Assembly (NCBI GenBank): GCA_024407875.1
Contig: JAKSVT010000001.1
Location: forward strand, 1-64,000
Reading direction: 5' to 3'
From: Alphaproteobacteria bacterium
Lineage (GTDB): Bacteria; Pseudomonadota; Alphaproteobacteria; CAAGCB01; CAG-977
DNA: 64,000 nt
The notes under the pieces were generated by a model, which saw only the letters and a program-made list of their open reading frames with translations, ran no database searches and had not been told where the DNA came from. The translations under genes were made by a program, and so were the position numbers. Of this stretch, positions 8,851 through 18,450 are shown piece by piece (within the stretch, counting starts at the first letter, position 1; each line of letters starts with the position of its first letter).

Positions 8851-11202
8851 ATGAGTAGATTTTTTCCTGATAAATATTATTACCAATTTAGAATTATAGG
8901 TTCTAAAATTATTGGACTGTTTTTAATTTTAATTGGAATTGTTGCTTGTGTATCATTATTCTCATATCATGAATCTGATCCTTCCATTAATACAGCTACA
9001 GGAGCAAACGTAAATAATTGGCTTAAATTCTTAGGAGCCGGTATAGGATATAGATCTAGTTATTTTGCAGATATTATGTGGCAGTTTGTAGGGGTATCAT
9101 CTATTTTTTTGCCGATTTCTATTATAGCTTGGGGACTAATAACGTTTAATAATCGTTGGTCTAAAAAACAATTTTGGAGAGTTTTATGTTTTTTTCCTAC
9201 TTTAGTAGTATTATGCATATTATGTTGTTTGTTTCCTTGGCATAAAGATTTTTGGCCTTTATATGCAACCGATTGTGGAGGTACATTTGTATCGACTTAT
9301 TATACAACATTTGTTGAAAATCTTGGAAAAGTTAATATGTATCTTGTTCAATGTGGAATGGCAATATTGGCTTTTTTTGGAATATCGTTAACATTAGGTA
9401 TTCCATATAGACTAATTAAAAAGTGGGCTATTTGGTTAAGAAATATCACAAAGATAATTCTTATTTGGATTTGGAATAGAGTAATTTTAAGAAAGAAAGC
9501 TGAAAAAGAAGAAACAAAAGAGAATGATAATTCATTAACAGAATTACTAAGCGATAAAAAAGAAGAAAATAAAGAAGAAAATGAGAGATTGTTGGATCTT
9601 CAATTAAAACCTCAAGTGAAGCGAACAAGAAAAACAGATAATAGTATTGTTGATAATATTGCAAATGAACAAAAATATAAAAAATCTTATCAATTGCCTC
9701 CATCTTCAAAATTAGCAAAACCAGATTTCTCTAAGATGTTTATTCCTTCTAAAGACGAATTAGATGAAATAGCAAAGCACTTAGAAGATGCTTTAGGTCA
9801 ATTTGGTATTAAGGGAAAAATAGTTGGGTCAAGACCTGGTCCTGTTCTTACTGTTTTCGACTTGGAATTAGCTTCTGGAATAAAAGAATCAAGAGTAATA
9901 GGTCTTGCTCCTGATATAGCTAGAATTATGTCAGCAAAATCTGTACGCATTGCTTCAGTATCAGGAACAAGCCTGATTGGAATTGAAATTCCAAATTCAA
10001 AAAGATCTACTGTATATATGAGAGAATTAGTCGATAGTAAGGAATTTAAAGATTGCTCGATGCAATTACCAATGATACTAGGAAAAGATATTGGTGGTAA
10101 ACCTGTAATTGCAAATTTAGCTAAAATGCCACATCTATTGGTTGCTGGTACTACTGGATCTGGAAAATCTGTAGCTGTTAATACGATGATTTTATCATTG
10201 ATATACAAATTAACACCAGATCAAGTAAAATTTATTATGATTGATCCTAAAATGCTAGAGTTTTCTGTATATCAACGTATTCCTCATTTAATTTCTCCAA
10301 TTGTTACAGATTATAAAAAAGCTGTTGTTGCACTTAATTGGGTATGTAAGGAAATGGATAATCGTTATATAACGATGTCAAAAGTAGGGGTTAGAAATAT
10401 TGAAGGCTATAATGAAAAAGTACGTAGCATGCAAGCAAATGGAGAAAAATTTGTAGAAGAAATTGTTGAGTACGAAGATGGAATCCCAACAGTTAAAAAG
10501 AAAGAAACAGAATTAAAGTTATTTAATTATATTGTTGTGTTTATTGATGAATTATCAGAATTAATGTGTGTTGTTAGAAAAGAAGTGGAACCGCCAATTC
10601 TTCGTATAGCTCAAAAAGCTCGTGCTGCAGGAATTCATTTAATTATGGCAACTCAAAGGCCTTCAGTTGATGTTATCCCTGGAACAATCAAATCAAACTT
10701 CCCTGAACGTTTATCATTAAGATTAACTACAAAAACTGATAGTAGGACTATTTTGGGTGATCAAGGAGGAGCTGAACAATTACTTGGAAATGGTGATATG
10801 CTATATGTTCCTCAAGGACAACAGCCAATAAGAATTCAAGGACCGTTTGTTTCTGATGAAGAAGTAAATGAAATTACAGCATATTGTAGATCTCAAGGAA
10901 CTCCAGAATATATTGATGAAGTTGTTCAAGAAGTTGTACAAAAAGATGTAGAAAATTTAACTCAAAATGGCAATGCTGAAATAAAGAAAGTTAATGCAGA
11001 AACTCAAGAAGATGCTCTTTATCAAAAAGCAATAGATATAGTTTTAAATGATGAAAAGGCATCAATTAGCTATTTACAAAGAAAAATGCAGGTTGGTTAT
11101 AATAAAGCAGCAAACTTTATTGAAAAAATGGAAGAAGATGGTATTATTTCAGCTCCAGTAGGTGGTGCTAGTAAAAGAGAAATTTTGAAAAAAAAGGATT
11201 AG
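8851..11202 (+). CDS. ftsK: DNA translocase FtsK
   Basis: Septal DNA pump that clears and resolves chromosomes at division. The 783-residue protein has about four N-terminal membrane segments (within residues 15-190), a charged linker rich in Lys and Glu (about 205-280), and an ATPase motor. The motor has Walker A GTTGSGKS at 433-440, Walker B VVFIDELSELM, and the motif MATQRPSVDVIPG. The C-terminal winged-helix gamma domain, which reads polarity sequences on the chromosome, is present (ISYLQRKMQVGYNKAANFIE). The lolA gene follows after 7 bases and is probably cotranscribed. Confidence 0.96.
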   Translation: MSRFFPDKYYYQFRIIGSKIIGLFLILIGIVACVSLFSYHESDPSINTATGANVNNWLKFLGAGIGYRSSYFADIMWQFVGVSSIFLPISIIAWGLITFNNRWSKKQFWRVLCFFPTLVVLCILCCLFPWHKDFWPLYATDCGGTFVSTYYTTFVENLGKVNMYLVQCGMAILAFFGISLTLGIPYRLIKKWAIWLRNITKIILIWIWNRVILRKKAEKEETKENDNSLTELLSDKKEENKEENERLLDLQLKPQVKRTRKTDNSIVDNIANEQKYKKSYQLPPSSKLAKPDFSKMFIPSKDELDEIAKHLEDALGQFGIKGKIVGSRPGPVLTVFDLELASGIKESRVIGLAPDIARIMSAKSVRIASVSGTSLIGIEIPNSKRSTVYMRELVDSKEFKDCSMQLPMILGKDIGGKPVIANLAKMPHLLVAGTTGSGKSVAVNTMILSLIYKLTPDQVKFIMIDPKMLEFSVYQRIPHLISPIVTDYKKAVVALNWVCKEMDNRYITMSKVGVRNIEGYNEKVRSMQANGEKFVEEIVEYEDGIPTVKKKETELKLFNYIVVFIDELSELMCVVRKEVEPPILRIAQKARAAGIHLIMATQRPSVDVIPGTIKSNFPERLSLRLTTKTDSRTILGDQGGAEQLLGNGDMLYVPQGQQPIRIQGPFVSDEEVNEITAYCRSQGTPEYIDEVVQEVVQKDVENLTQNGNAEIKKVNAETQEDALYQKAIDIVLNDEKASISYLQRKMQVGYNKAANFIEKMEEDGIISAPVGGASKREILKKKD

Positions 11203-11209
11203 TTTAATT

Positions 11210-11857
11210 ATGAAAAAGAGCTCAAAAATATTAATTGTTACAAGTGTTGTTATTTCTCTTTTATCATTTAGAGTAAATGCACAAGAAACGGCTAAAGAAG
11301 TTTCTCTTTCTGCTGATGATGCAAAAATTGTTAAAAGTGTAGAAGAATATTTTAATACCGTAAAGTCTATCAAAAGTAGATTTACTCAATATAACAGAAA
11401 TAACGGACAGACATTAGAAGGCAATGTTAATATTTTAAAGCCTAATAAAATGAGATTGCAATATGATGAACCTGTTCCTTTTGAATTCATAGCCGATGGA
11501 TATTATTTGATTTATAATGATAAAAAATTAGAGCAAGTAACTTATTTTGACTTAAATGACAATCCTGCGGCAATTATTTTAAAAGATAATTTTTCTTTTA
11601 CAAAAGAAGAATTAAAAGTTGAAGATATTAGTAAACAAGGAAATCAGATAGTGGTTACTGTTTCTAAAATAAAGCAACCTGAAGTTGGAAAAATTACTTT
11701 GATTTTTGATGGTAAGCCTATGGGGCTAAAACAGTGGGTTGTAACTGATATGCAACATGTAGAAACTGAAATTACTCTAGTAAATCCAGAATTTAATGTA
11801 GAGTTAGATGAACAACAATTTAAGTTCAAGGATAAATCCAAATCCAAATTAAAATAA
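11210..11857 (+). CDS. lolA: Outer-membrane lipoprotein carrier protein LolA
   Basis: Periplasmic chaperone that carries lipoproteins from the inner to the outer membrane. The 215-residue protein has a signal peptide ending near FRVNAQ, then the LolA fold (SRFTQYN near residue 55, then NILKPNKMRLQYDEP, FIADGYYLIYND and LIFDGKPMGLKQWVV). The charged C-terminal tail, KFKDKSKSKLK, is slightly longer than usual. The ftsK-lolA order is common in alphaproteobacteria. The window encodes several lipoproteins that would be its clients. Confidence 0.92.
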   Translation: MKKSSKILIVTSVVISLLSFRVNAQETAKEVSLSADDAKIVKSVEEYFNTVKSIKSRFTQYNRNNGQTLEGNVNILKPNKMRLQYDEPVPFEFIADGYYLIYNDKKLEQVTYFDLNDNPAAIILKDNFSFTKEELKVEDISKQGNQIVVTVSKIKQPEVGKITLIFDGKPMGLKQWVVTDMQHVETEITLVNPEFNVELDEQQFKFKDKSKSKLK

Positions 11858-11870
11858 ATAGGAGATAAAT

Positions 11871-12263
11871 ATGCAACTAGTAATGGTTAAAGATTTCTTG
11901 GACACAGAAATTAATGGCGTTTTTACAACATTATGTGTTGAAGGCAATGAATGCATTATGCTTCATAACTCAACTAAAACAAGAGTTCGTTTGTTAGCAA
12001 TGGATCAACAAATTATAGCACAATTATTTACTTTACAACATGGATGGATTGAAGTTGAAAATATGCTTGTAATGGGAGTACCTAATTTGGTTCCATTACA
12101 ATTAGCAATGCCTAATGATGTAAAAAATGCAATGGAAAAAGAATGTAGTGTTGCTGAATTTCAAAGATTTACAGGATTTTTATTCTTAAAGAAATTAGCC
12201 GTAATTCTAGGAGAAAATCCTGAATTATTAGATGTAATCTCTATGGCTACAATAATTGAATAA
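11871..12263 (+). CDS. Conserved-looking protein of unknown function
   Basis: A 130-residue protein without signal peptide or membrane segment, preceded by AGGAGATAA, a strong ribosome-binding site 4 bases before the start. It lies 13 bases after lolA in the same direction, so it is probably the last gene of ftsK-lolA. The sequence is balanced and Met/Leu-rich, with a central stretch QLFTLQHGWIEVEN. I recognise no motif. It ends two bases before convergent accD, with no room for a separate terminator. Confidence 0.7.
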   Translation: MQLVMVKDFLDTEINGVFTTLCVEGNECIMLHNSTKTRVRLLAMDQQIIAQLFTLQHGWIEVENMLVMGVPNLVPLQLAMPNDVKNAMEKECSVAEFQRFTGFLFLKKLAVILGENPELLDVISMATIIE

Positions 12264-12264
12264 A

Positions 12265-13110
12265 TTATGGCTTTCTAACTAAGTTATTTAATCTAACTAT
12301 AGTATCTTTTAATTGTCTTCTATCTACCACGGCATCTACCATACCGTGATCTCTTAAGTATTCTGATTTTTGGAAATTATCAGGCAATTGGGTTCTTATT
12401 GTTTGTTCAATAACTCTTTTGCCTGCAAAAGCTATAATAGCACCAGGTTCAGCTATTTGAAAATCGCCTAACATAGCAAATGACGCAGATACACCACCTG
12501 CAGTAGGGTTAGTATGAATAACAAAATAAGGTAAACCTGCGTCCTTTAATCGGTTAATTGATAAAGTAGTTCTTGCCATTTGCATTAAAGATAAGATACC
12601 TTCCTGCATTCTTGCTCCGCCTGAGGCTGTAACAAGAATTAAAGAAGCATTCTTTTCAATAGCTGTATCACACGCTTTAATTATAGCTTCTCCGACAGCT
12701 GTTCCCATTGAGCCACCCATAAAATTAAAATTAAATACCCCCATTACACATTCAATATTATCTATCTTACCAACAGCAACACTTATAGCGTCATTTTGAT
12801 TGGTTTCTTCTCTAGCATCGTTTAAACGATCTGAATATGATTTTAAATCTTGAAATTTAATAGGGTCTTCAGAAACTTTTGGAAGATCAATTAATTCGTA
12901 CATTCCATTGTCAAAAAACATTTTTAAGCGTTCATTTGTAGACATTTGTAAATGGTAATTGCATTGTGTACAAATTTGAAGATTTTGATCTAATTCTTTA
13001 TGATAAAGCATTGCTTGACACGAAGGACATTTTATCCATAAATTATCAGGAACATCCTTTGGTACAATACTTTGTAATTTAGGGCGGACATAATTTGTCA
13101 ACCAACTCAT
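12265..13110 (-). CDS. accD: Acetyl-CoA carboxylase carboxyltransferase subunit beta
   Basis: Beta half of the carboxyltransferase that makes malonyl-CoA for fatty-acid synthesis. The protein is 281 residues. An N-terminal zinc ribbon has two CxxC pairs (CPSC and CTQC), followed by the crotonase-like domain with MGGSMGTAVGEAI, LVTASGGARMQEG, NPTAGGVSASFAMLG and GFAGKRVIEQT-like segments (here AFAGKRVIEQT). It lies 6 bases downstream of the LapA-domain gene. AccA, its obligate partner, is not in the window. Confidence 0.96.
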   Translation of the reverse strand: MSWLTNYVRPKLQSIVPKDVPDNLWIKCPSCQAMLYHKELDQNLQICTQCNYHLQMSTNERLKMFFDNGMYELIDLPKVSEDPIKFQDLKSYSDRLNDAREETNQNDAISVAVGKIDNIECVMGVFNFNFMGGSMGTAVGEAIIKACDTAIEKNASLILVTASGGARMQEGILSLMQMARTTLSINRLKDAGLPYFVIHTNPTAGGVSASFAMLGDFQIAEPGAIIAFAGKRVIEQTIRTQLPDNFQKSEYLRDHGMVDAVVDRRQLKDTIVRLNNLVRKP

Positions 13111-13116
13111 TTTAAA

Positions 13117-13407
13117 TTAGTCCTTTGTTGATTGACTTTTTAATTCATCGATTTGTTTGTTTAAATCTTTAACTTGTCTAGATAAATGAAAACGTTCTGC
13201 ACGAACTGGTAATGTTATTAACCAAGCATACGCACCACCTAAAATAAAGAAAGCTAAGGAAAATACTAAAACTGAAAAGCTAATTGGTAATTCCATTGAA
13301 AATGGAAAAGGCCATAAAGTTAATTCATATGTTTGTTTGTTAGAAATAGCGAAAGATATTGTTAAAAATAAAACAATACAAGTGAATATGAAATTTAAGA
13401 CTTTCAC
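13117..13407 (-). CDS. LapA-domain (DUF1049) membrane protein
   Basis: A 96-residue protein with two membrane segments (about residues 2-22 and 43-65) and a C-terminal amphipathic, coiled-coil-like tail (LSRQVKDLNKQIDELKSQ). This is the usual LapA layout. E. coli LapA helps assemble lipopolysaccharide with LapB, but for alphaproteobacterial members the role is less clear. It lies between ihfB and accD, the common position in this class. Confidence 0.75.
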   Translation of the reverse strand: MKVLNFIFTCIVLFLTISFAISNKQTYELTLWPFPFSMELPISFSVLVFSLAFFILGGAYAWLITLPVRAERFHLSRQVKDLNKQIDELKSQSTKD

Positions 13408-13434
13408 TTTAATAAATCCTCATTAAAAAATATA

Positions 13435-13716
13435 TTAAGCTTTGTTTAAGCGATCTTTTAAGCGTTTTCCTGCTTTAAAGAAAGGAACATTTTTTTCTTT
13501 AACACTAACAACTTCACCTGTACGAGGATTGCGTCCAGTACGAGCTTCACGTTTACGTGTTGAAAAAATACCAAACCCACGAAGTTCAACACGCTTTCCT
13601 GCTTTTAAAGATTTGATAATTGTATCAAAAATTGTATTTACAACGCGTTCTGCATCATCGTGAATTAATTCAGGATTCATTCTTGCAATAATATCAATCA
13701 ATTCAGATCTTGTCAT
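13435..13716 (-). CDS. ihfB: Integration host factor subunit beta
   Basis: DNA-bending nucleoid protein of 93 residues. The HU/IHF fold is complete: [17 protein letters not shown], then [19 protein letters not shown] and [12 protein letters not shown] with the intercalating Pro, then [12 protein letters not shown]. The RELRGFG-like strand and the opening MTRSELI identify the beta subunit rather than HU. It would pair with IhfA, encoded at 15284. Its own promoter is predicted 45-73 bases upstream. Confidence 0.95.
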   Translation of the reverse strand: MTRSELIDIIARMNPELIHDDAERVVNTIFDTIIKSLKAGKRVELRGFGIFSTRKREARTGRNPRTGEVVSVKEKNVPFFKAGKRLKDRLNKA

Positions 13717-13760
13717 TTTTCAAGTTCCTTCTCTAAATTTAATCGAAAAGATTATTTTTA

Positions 13761-13789
13761 ATAATGACAAATTTTTTTTGTTTTGTCAA
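13761..13789 (-). promoter_or_regulatory. Predicted sigma-70 promoter for ihfB
   Basis: On the minus strand TTGACA (13784-13789), a 17-base spacer and CATTAT (13761-13766) lie 44 bases upstream of the ihfB start. The -35 box is perfect and the -10 box weaker. Confidence 0.5.
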
Positions 13790-13841
13790 AGATTTATGAA
13801 GTATTACACTGAAAATTATCAATGCCATCTCCATCAAAATA

Positions 13842-15116
13842 TTACCATTGAGGTAATTTAGGTTGTTTATCAGCATTTGTTGTAATTCCTTCATTTAAAA
13901 TCTTGCCTACAAAAGGAGCACGTAGTCTATAAGCGTCAGGCATTTTTGATCCTAATAATGGACGTAAATACATACGGAAAGCATCTGTTACGTCATTGCC
14001 ATCAGGAGTAATAAATTCATCAGGCATTACTCTTGTTTTAGCAGCTACTGCTTCTAAAGGGATTAATTCATAGTCGCACATATAGAAGCCTATACGTTTA
14101 ATAGCAACGGAACCATTAGTATTTCCCCATACAGCAAATTGAACGGCTTTTTCTCCAACTTCTCTTGCTTCACGTTGGTCAACGTCAGATACGCATCCAA
14201 CAAAAGAACGTTGCATATAACCTAACGTATCAGCACGAACACGTTGAATACCTACTTTTTCACGTAATACTTGTGCGAGAGAATCTCCTAAAGCGCCAGA
14301 GCCTGATAATTGAATATTACCATGAGCATCACGAGTATGATTTTGAGTTAGTTTCGTGATAATAGGAGTTCCATCTGCATCGTGAATTCCTTCACTGACT
14401 GCAATTACACATCTATCGTATTTCTCATATACTTTACGTACATCGTTTGCAAATTTTTCAATATCAAATGTACGTTCAGGCATATAGATTAAGTGTGGAC
14501 CATCATCTGGAAACTTTTTGCCCATAGCAGCAGCTGCTGTTAAGAAGCCTGCATGCCTTCCCATAACAACAGCAATAACAGTTCCTCCTAATGCCCAACT
14601 ATCACGGTTTAAACCAATAAATGCTTGTGATACATAACGAGCTGCGGAAGGATAGCCAGGACAGTGATCGTTACACATTAAATCATTATCGATTGTTTTA
14701 GGAATGTGAATACAACGTAATTGATAATTTTCTTTTTTTGCTTCTTCACTAATAATTCTAATAGTATCAGATGAGTCATTACCACCTATATATAAGAAGT
14801 AGCGAATATCATGTGCTTGCATAACTTTTAACATTTGTCTGCAGTACTGAAGATCTGGTTTGTCTCTAGTTGTACCTAAAGCAGATGAAGGAGTATTTGC
14901 TACCATTTCAAGGTTGTGAGATGTTTCACTCGATAAATTTACTAAATCTTCATTTACAATACCACGAACGCCATGAACTGCACCGTATACTAAACTAATA
15001 GCGTTAAATTTACGAGCTTCTAAAACTGCACCAACTAATGATTGGTTTATAACAGCAGAAGGGCCACCACCTTGAGCAACTAAAAGTTTACCTTCTAAAT
15101 GTTGTTGTATACTCAT
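13842..15116 (-). CDS. pfp: Phosphofructokinase, PPi-dependent type
   Basis: Phosphorylates fructose 6-phosphate. The 424-residue protein is the long type, with GGGPSAVINQSL near the N terminus, GGNDS at 111-115 and PKTIDND at 139-145. The Lys in PKTIDND marks the pyrophosphate-dependent enzymes (ATP enzymes have PGTIDND). The GGNDS motif carries Asn where the PPi type usually has Asp and the ATP type Gly-Asp-Gly, so donor use is slightly uncertain. PPi-PFK is reversible and saves ATP, fitting a fermentative organism. It is a single-gene unit preceded by a ribosome-binding site, AAGGAG. Confidence 0.9.
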   Translation of the reverse strand: MSIQQHLEGKLLVAQGGGPSAVINQSLVGAVLEARKFNAISLVYGAVHGVRGIVNEDLVNLSSETSHNLEMVANTPSSALGTTRDKPDLQYCRQMLKVMQAHDIRYFLYIGGNDSSDTIRIISEEAKKENYQLRCIHIPKTIDNDLMCNDHCPGYPSAARYVSQAFIGLNRDSWALGGTVIAVVMGRHAGFLTAAAAMGKKFPDDGPHLIYMPERTFDIEKFANDVRKVYEKYDRCVIAVSEGIHDADGTPIITKLTQNHTRDAHGNIQLSGSGALGDSLAQVLREKVGIQRVRADTLGYMQRSFVGCVSDVDQREAREVGEKAVQFAVWGNTNGSVAIKRIGFYMCDYELIPLEAVAAKTRVMPDEFITPDGNDVTDAFRMYLRPLLGSKMPDAYRLRAPFVGKILNEGITTNADKQPKLPQW

Positions 15117-15283
15117 GATTACTCTCCTTAAAAAATTTAAATTATTTATATTTTAATGAAAAAAGATATAAGAGTGCAATAGATTTATTTGCTTATAAAA
15201 CAGTAAGTTACAATAAAATGTGTTGATAAAAGTGTAAATAAATGGTAAAATTCCATCAGTTTCAATTAAAAGGGAGTGGCACT

Positions 15284-15574
15284 ATGGTTGATAATAATAA
15301 TGTAACCAGAGCTGATTTAGCTGAAGCCTTATACAAAGAAGTAGGTTTGTCTGCTAGTGATTGTTCAAAATTAGTTGATCAAGTATTGGAACAAATTTCT
15401 TTATCATTGCTAAAAGGACAAGAAGTTAAGATTTCTTCTTTCGGTGCTTTTAGTGTAAAATCAAAGAAAAAGAGAATCGGTAGAAATCCAAAGACAGGAG
15501 TTGAAGCAGAAATTACTCCTCGTAAAATATTATCATTTCACCCATCTCATATTTTACGCGACGAAATTAATTAA
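15284..15574 (+). CDS. ihfA: Integration host factor subunit alpha
   Basis: Partner of IhfB, 96 residues from the chosen start. It has [15 protein letters not shown] at the N terminus, [35 protein letters not shown] and a C-terminal helix. A Met 14 codons upstream (15242) opens the same frame, but the alignment starts at [11 protein letters not shown] and AAGGGAGTG lies just before base 15284, so that start is chosen. The MerR-type gene follows, as in many alphaproteobacteria, where plsX-fabH usually precede ihfA. Here the upstream neighbour is divergent pfp instead. Confidence 0.94.
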   Translation: MVDNNNVTRADLAEALYKEVGLSASDCSKLVDQVLEQISLSLLKGQEVKISSFGAFSVKSKKKRIGRNPKTGVEAEITPRKILSFHPSHILRDEIN

Positions 15575-15591
15575 AATACAATTTAAAGATT

Positions 15592-16047
15592 ATGGATAAC
15601 GAATTAGATTTATTAGAGGATTTAGATAGCTCTGAATTAGATGGTGCATCAAAAGAAAAATCGGCTAGAGCTTTTAGAACAATATCTGAAGTTTCTGAAG
15701 ATTTAGGAGTTCAACCACATACTTTACGCTTTTGGGAAGAAAAATTCCCAAATGTTGTTGTACCTGTAAAAAGAAGTGGTGATCGTCGTTATTATCGCCC
15801 TGAAGATGTACAGCTTTTATCTAAAATAAATTTTTTGCTACATGATCAAAAATATTCAATAAGTGGAGTTCAAAAATTAATTGAAGAAGGAAAGCTAAAC
15901 TCTACAGTTGAATTGTTAAGTAATAATGATGGTGTAATACCAGAAAAAAAAGCATCAAATGAAAATTTACCTGAAAATTTTGCAGAATTGGAAAGTTTAA
16001 TTCAAGAGATAACAGAAATTTCTGATATTTTGAGAAAGTATGCATAA
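15592..16047 (+). CDS. MerR-family transcriptional regulator
   Basis: A 151-residue regulator whose N-terminal winged helix spans about residues 28-95, with [27 protein letters not shown], and [16 protein letters not shown]. It lacks the Cys residues of metal-sensing MerR proteins. The C-terminal part is short, acidic and likely helical. It follows ihfA by 17 bases, a gene pair conserved in alphaproteobacteria. Its target is unknown. Confidence 0.9.
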   Translation: MDNELDLLEDLDSSELDGASKEKSARAFRTISEVSEDLGVQPHTLRFWEEKFPNVVVPVKRSGDRRYYRPEDVQLLSKINFLLHDQKYSISGVQKLIEEGKLNSTVELLSNNDGVIPEKKASNENLPENFAELESLIQEITEISDILRKYA

Positions 16048-16264
16048 AATGAAAGAATATAAGGTATTTGTTTATTCAGAATCAATTCTTTCAACGTTGT
16101 TTTTTGGTGAAGGAAAGATTGTTGAAGAAAATTTAGAAAAAGCGCTAAATTCTTTAGCTAAGCAAGGATGGATTGTCAAGGCTGTAGAAAGAGAAACACG
16201 TAGAACATTATTGTTTTCAAAACGTGAAGCTTTCGTATTTATTTTAGAACGTGATAAAAAATAG
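16040..16264 (+). CDS. Small DUF4177-like protein
   Basis: A 74-residue protein overlapping the end of the merR gene by 8 bases. The pattern EYKVFVY, then [22 protein letters not shown], then AFVFILERD matches the small alpha/beta DUF4177-type proteins, whose function is unknown. An alternative start at 16049 removes three residues and avoids the overlap. It ends two bases before the convergent MATE gene. Confidence 0.6.
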   Translation: MHKMKEYKVFVYSESILSTLFFGEGKIVEENLEKALNSLAKQGWIVKAVERETRRTLLFSKREAFVFILERDKK

Positions 16265-16266
16265 TT

Positions 16267-17979
16267 TTAGTATTCGAATTTGAATACTTGACGATTAAAA
16301 TTAGTAGTCGTTAAGTAAGCTTTATTATCCATGTCTTTCATCATTTCTGATACTAGAAAACTACGTAAAGAAATTAATTGATTATCTTCATCTGTAATGT
16401 CAAATATTTTACCGGTATCTCTAATAACTGCGTTAATTTCATGATCATTAATTGAAATGGTAAATTCTGCTAAAATCTGTTTTGGCTCATTTTTCTCACG
16501 AATTAAATGCATTAATTCTTCAATTAGTAATAATACTTTTAGCGTAGTGCTTTGAGGAATATTCCTATATTTTAAAAATTGTTCTACTAAGTTTTGTAAA
16601 TTAGCAATACGCTCAGTTGTAACTTCAATGTTATAAGAACGTATTTTATCAAAATCATTTATTATGATAAGAGGGAATTTAATTTTTCCATAGTGTGTAT
16701 AAATAACCGAGCTTGATATTATAAAAGTAAGAAAAGCTGATGTGGTCATTCCTATCCAGACACCGTGAATTCCAAAATAATGGCCACAAATAATGGCACA
16801 AGCATTAATAAGTAATAAATCTTTTAATCCAGAAATTAATAATGTTAATTTTACTTTATCAATAATCAAATAATAAGTTTGATATAAGAATAAAATTGAA
16901 ACAAATATAAGCATTGGGGATATTATCAAAACAGCAGTTTTTGTTAATGATAATAATTCAGGATTTTGAATGTCAAAAATTAAAGCTGTTTTGTTTGCAA
17001 ATAATAACAAAAGTAAGCAAACAGCGCAGCCTTCATATAGTGCATATTTCGTTGCATGTTTCATAATTTCTCTTATGCATACAGAGTTTTGTTCTCCTTT
17101 ATATACGGAAATTAAAGGATTAATTGCTGTTCCTATTCCATCAAAAAGAATAGTTAACTCTGTTATGCTCATGATTATTGAAAAAACAGGTAAATAAAAA
17201 TCACCAAAATTTGAAATTATAAATTTTGTTAAAGTAAATGTCCAAATACTGTTATATAAAAATCCCATGGCGTCATCTAAACTATATTTAAAAGTCATAA
17301 ATATGCTTGGAATTTTAAAACAGAACTTAAATTTTAAATTGGAACTCTTTCTAAATAAATGGCAAATTAATACACATAAACTTATGCAAACGGCAATAAA
17401 AGCACTTAAACTTAAGCCTTCAATCCCTAACTTTTTATAAAATAAAAAAGATAGTACTATATTACTAAAAAAAAGAAAAGTTATAGCGATTGCTAAGAGT
17501 TTATTATCTCCGTCGGAATAGACAATTTTGTTAAAGTAAACAAGAATAGGATAAACAGAAATAAGCAAATGAAAATACTTCCAATATTGAATTAATTTTT
17601 GTTCAATTTCTTTAGAAGGATTCATAAAACCGATATAATAGTTTTTTAAAATAAAGCCTAACAGGAATATGAGAATACTTGCAGCAATAGCTGTTATTAA
17701 GCCCTGAGTAAAAATTTGATGAGCTTTTTCTTTGTTGAATTTTCCGATTTCATAAGCAAAAGTTGTTGCTGATCCAGCAGCGATTAAAGCACTAATAAAC
17801 ATTGTAAAAGAGTATAGTGGAGCAGTTAAGTTAACTACGCTAATTCCTTGTTCTCCAATTAAATTACCTGCTAGAATCATACTCAAAAGTAAAGTTATAT
17901 AATCTAATCCTGATAATAAAGTAGCTATAGGTAATAAAGACTTTAGTTTTTGAATGCAAAAAATTTTTTGTTTATACAT
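16267..17979 (-). CDS. MATE-type transporter fused to a C-terminal RsbW-like ATPase domain (copy 1)
   Basis: A 570-residue protein. Residues 1-440 form about twelve membrane helices of a MATE (NorM-like) exporter, with SMILAGNLIGEQGISVVNL near the start and a second half beginning near KYSLDDAMGF. Residues about 450-570 are cytoplasmic and resemble RsbW/SpoIIAB anti-sigma kinases (HATPase_c_2): LKVLLLIEELMHLI at the N-box, VIRDTGKIFDI at the G1 box, and a C-terminal SEMMKDMDNKAYLTTTNFN. The N-box Asn is replaced by His and the usual Gly-rich G2 box is absent. It is divergent from the STAS operon at 18140. Copy 2 (21527) has the same length and layout. Domain assignment is from sequence, gating by partner switching is inferred. 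Confidence 0.82.
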   Translation of the reverse strand: MYKQKIFCIQKLKSLLPIATLLSGLDYITLLLSMILAGNLIGEQGISVVNLTAPLYSFTMFISALIAAGSATTFAYEIGKFNKEKAHQIFTQGLITAIAASILIFLLGFILKNYYIGFMNPSKEIEQKLIQYWKYFHLLISVYPILVYFNKIVYSDGDNKLLAIAITFLFFSNIVLSFLFYKKLGIEGLSLSAFIAVCISLCVLICHLFRKSSNLKFKFCFKIPSIFMTFKYSLDDAMGFLYNSIWTFTLTKFIISNFGDFYLPVFSIIMSITELTILFDGIGTAINPLISVYKGEQNSVCIREIMKHATKYALYEGCAVCLLLLLFANKTALIFDIQNPELLSLTKTAVLIISPMLIFVSILFLYQTYYLIIDKVKLTLLISGLKDLLLINACAIICGHYFGIHGVWIGMTTSAFLTFIISSSVIYTHYGKIKFPLIIINDFDKIRSYNIEVTTERIANLQNLVEQFLKYRNIPQSTTLKVLLLIEELMHLIREKNEPKQILAEFTISINDHEINAVIRDTGKIFDITDEDNQLISLRSFLVSEMMKDMDNKAYLTTTNFNRQVFKFEY

Positions 17980-18072
17980 TATTTCTCTCTAAGTTTTAGA
18001 TAATGTTTTTGATACTCTAAAATATTAAGTTTAAAAATTCAATATTTTTTGGCTTTAAATGGGGTATTAATA

Positions 18073-18101
18073 TTGACTTAATCCTTTAAATTTTATAGTA
18101 T
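18073..18101 (+). promoter_or_regulatory. Predicted sigma-70 promoter of the STAS-nspC-phosphatase-MATE operon
   Basis: TTGACT (18073-18078), a 17-base spacer and TAGTAT (18096-18101) lie 38 bases before the STAS gene start. The same 160-base intergenic region must also drive the divergent MATE gene at 17979. Confidence 0.55.
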
Positions 18102-18139
18102 TTCTCTAAGTTATATTTTTTATACGGAAGGTGTTTTTC

Positions 18140-18433
18140 ATGGAAGTTAAAGCTGAAAAAAAAGGTAATAGAACGACATATTCAATTGCAGGGAGAGTTG
18201 ATACAATAACAGCCCCAGATTTAGAGAAAGCGGTTTCATTTGAAGGAGCTAGTGATATTGTTTTTGACTTAAAAGATGTTGAATATTTATCATCTGCAGG
18301 CTTAAGATTTTTCTTGGGAGCTCAAAAAACTATGAATGCTCAAAATGGAAAAATGAAACTTATTAACATTCGCCCTGATGTAAGAAGAGTATTTGAATTA
18401 GTAGGATTTGATGCTCTTATTACTATGGAATAA
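18140..18433 (+). CDS. STAS-domain anti-sigma-factor antagonist-like protein
   Basis: A single STAS domain of 97 residues, the RsbV/SpoIIAA type. The signature is VFDLKDVEYLSSAGLRFF, in which Ser52 aligns with the serine phosphorylated by RsbW/SpoIIAB kinases. The start at 18140 is chosen over an in-frame GTG at 18131 because GGAAGG lies 8 bases upstream. It is the first gene of an operon with nspC, a PP2C phosphatase and a MATE-RsbW fusion. The phosphatase would dephosphorylate it and the RsbW-like domains would bind or phosphorylate it. No sigma factor is nearby. Confidence 0.9.
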   Translation: MEVKAEKKGNRTTYSIAGRVDTITAPDLEKAVSFEGASDIVFDLKDVEYLSSAGLRFFLGAQKTMNAQNGKMKLINIRPDVRRVFELVGFDALITME

Positions 18434-18450
18434 TTATTGAAAATATCCAT

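Noticed and set aside
9461-10208. Minus-strand open frames within ftsK
   Set aside because: They lie fully opposite the conserved ftsK frame and show no recognisable protein pattern.
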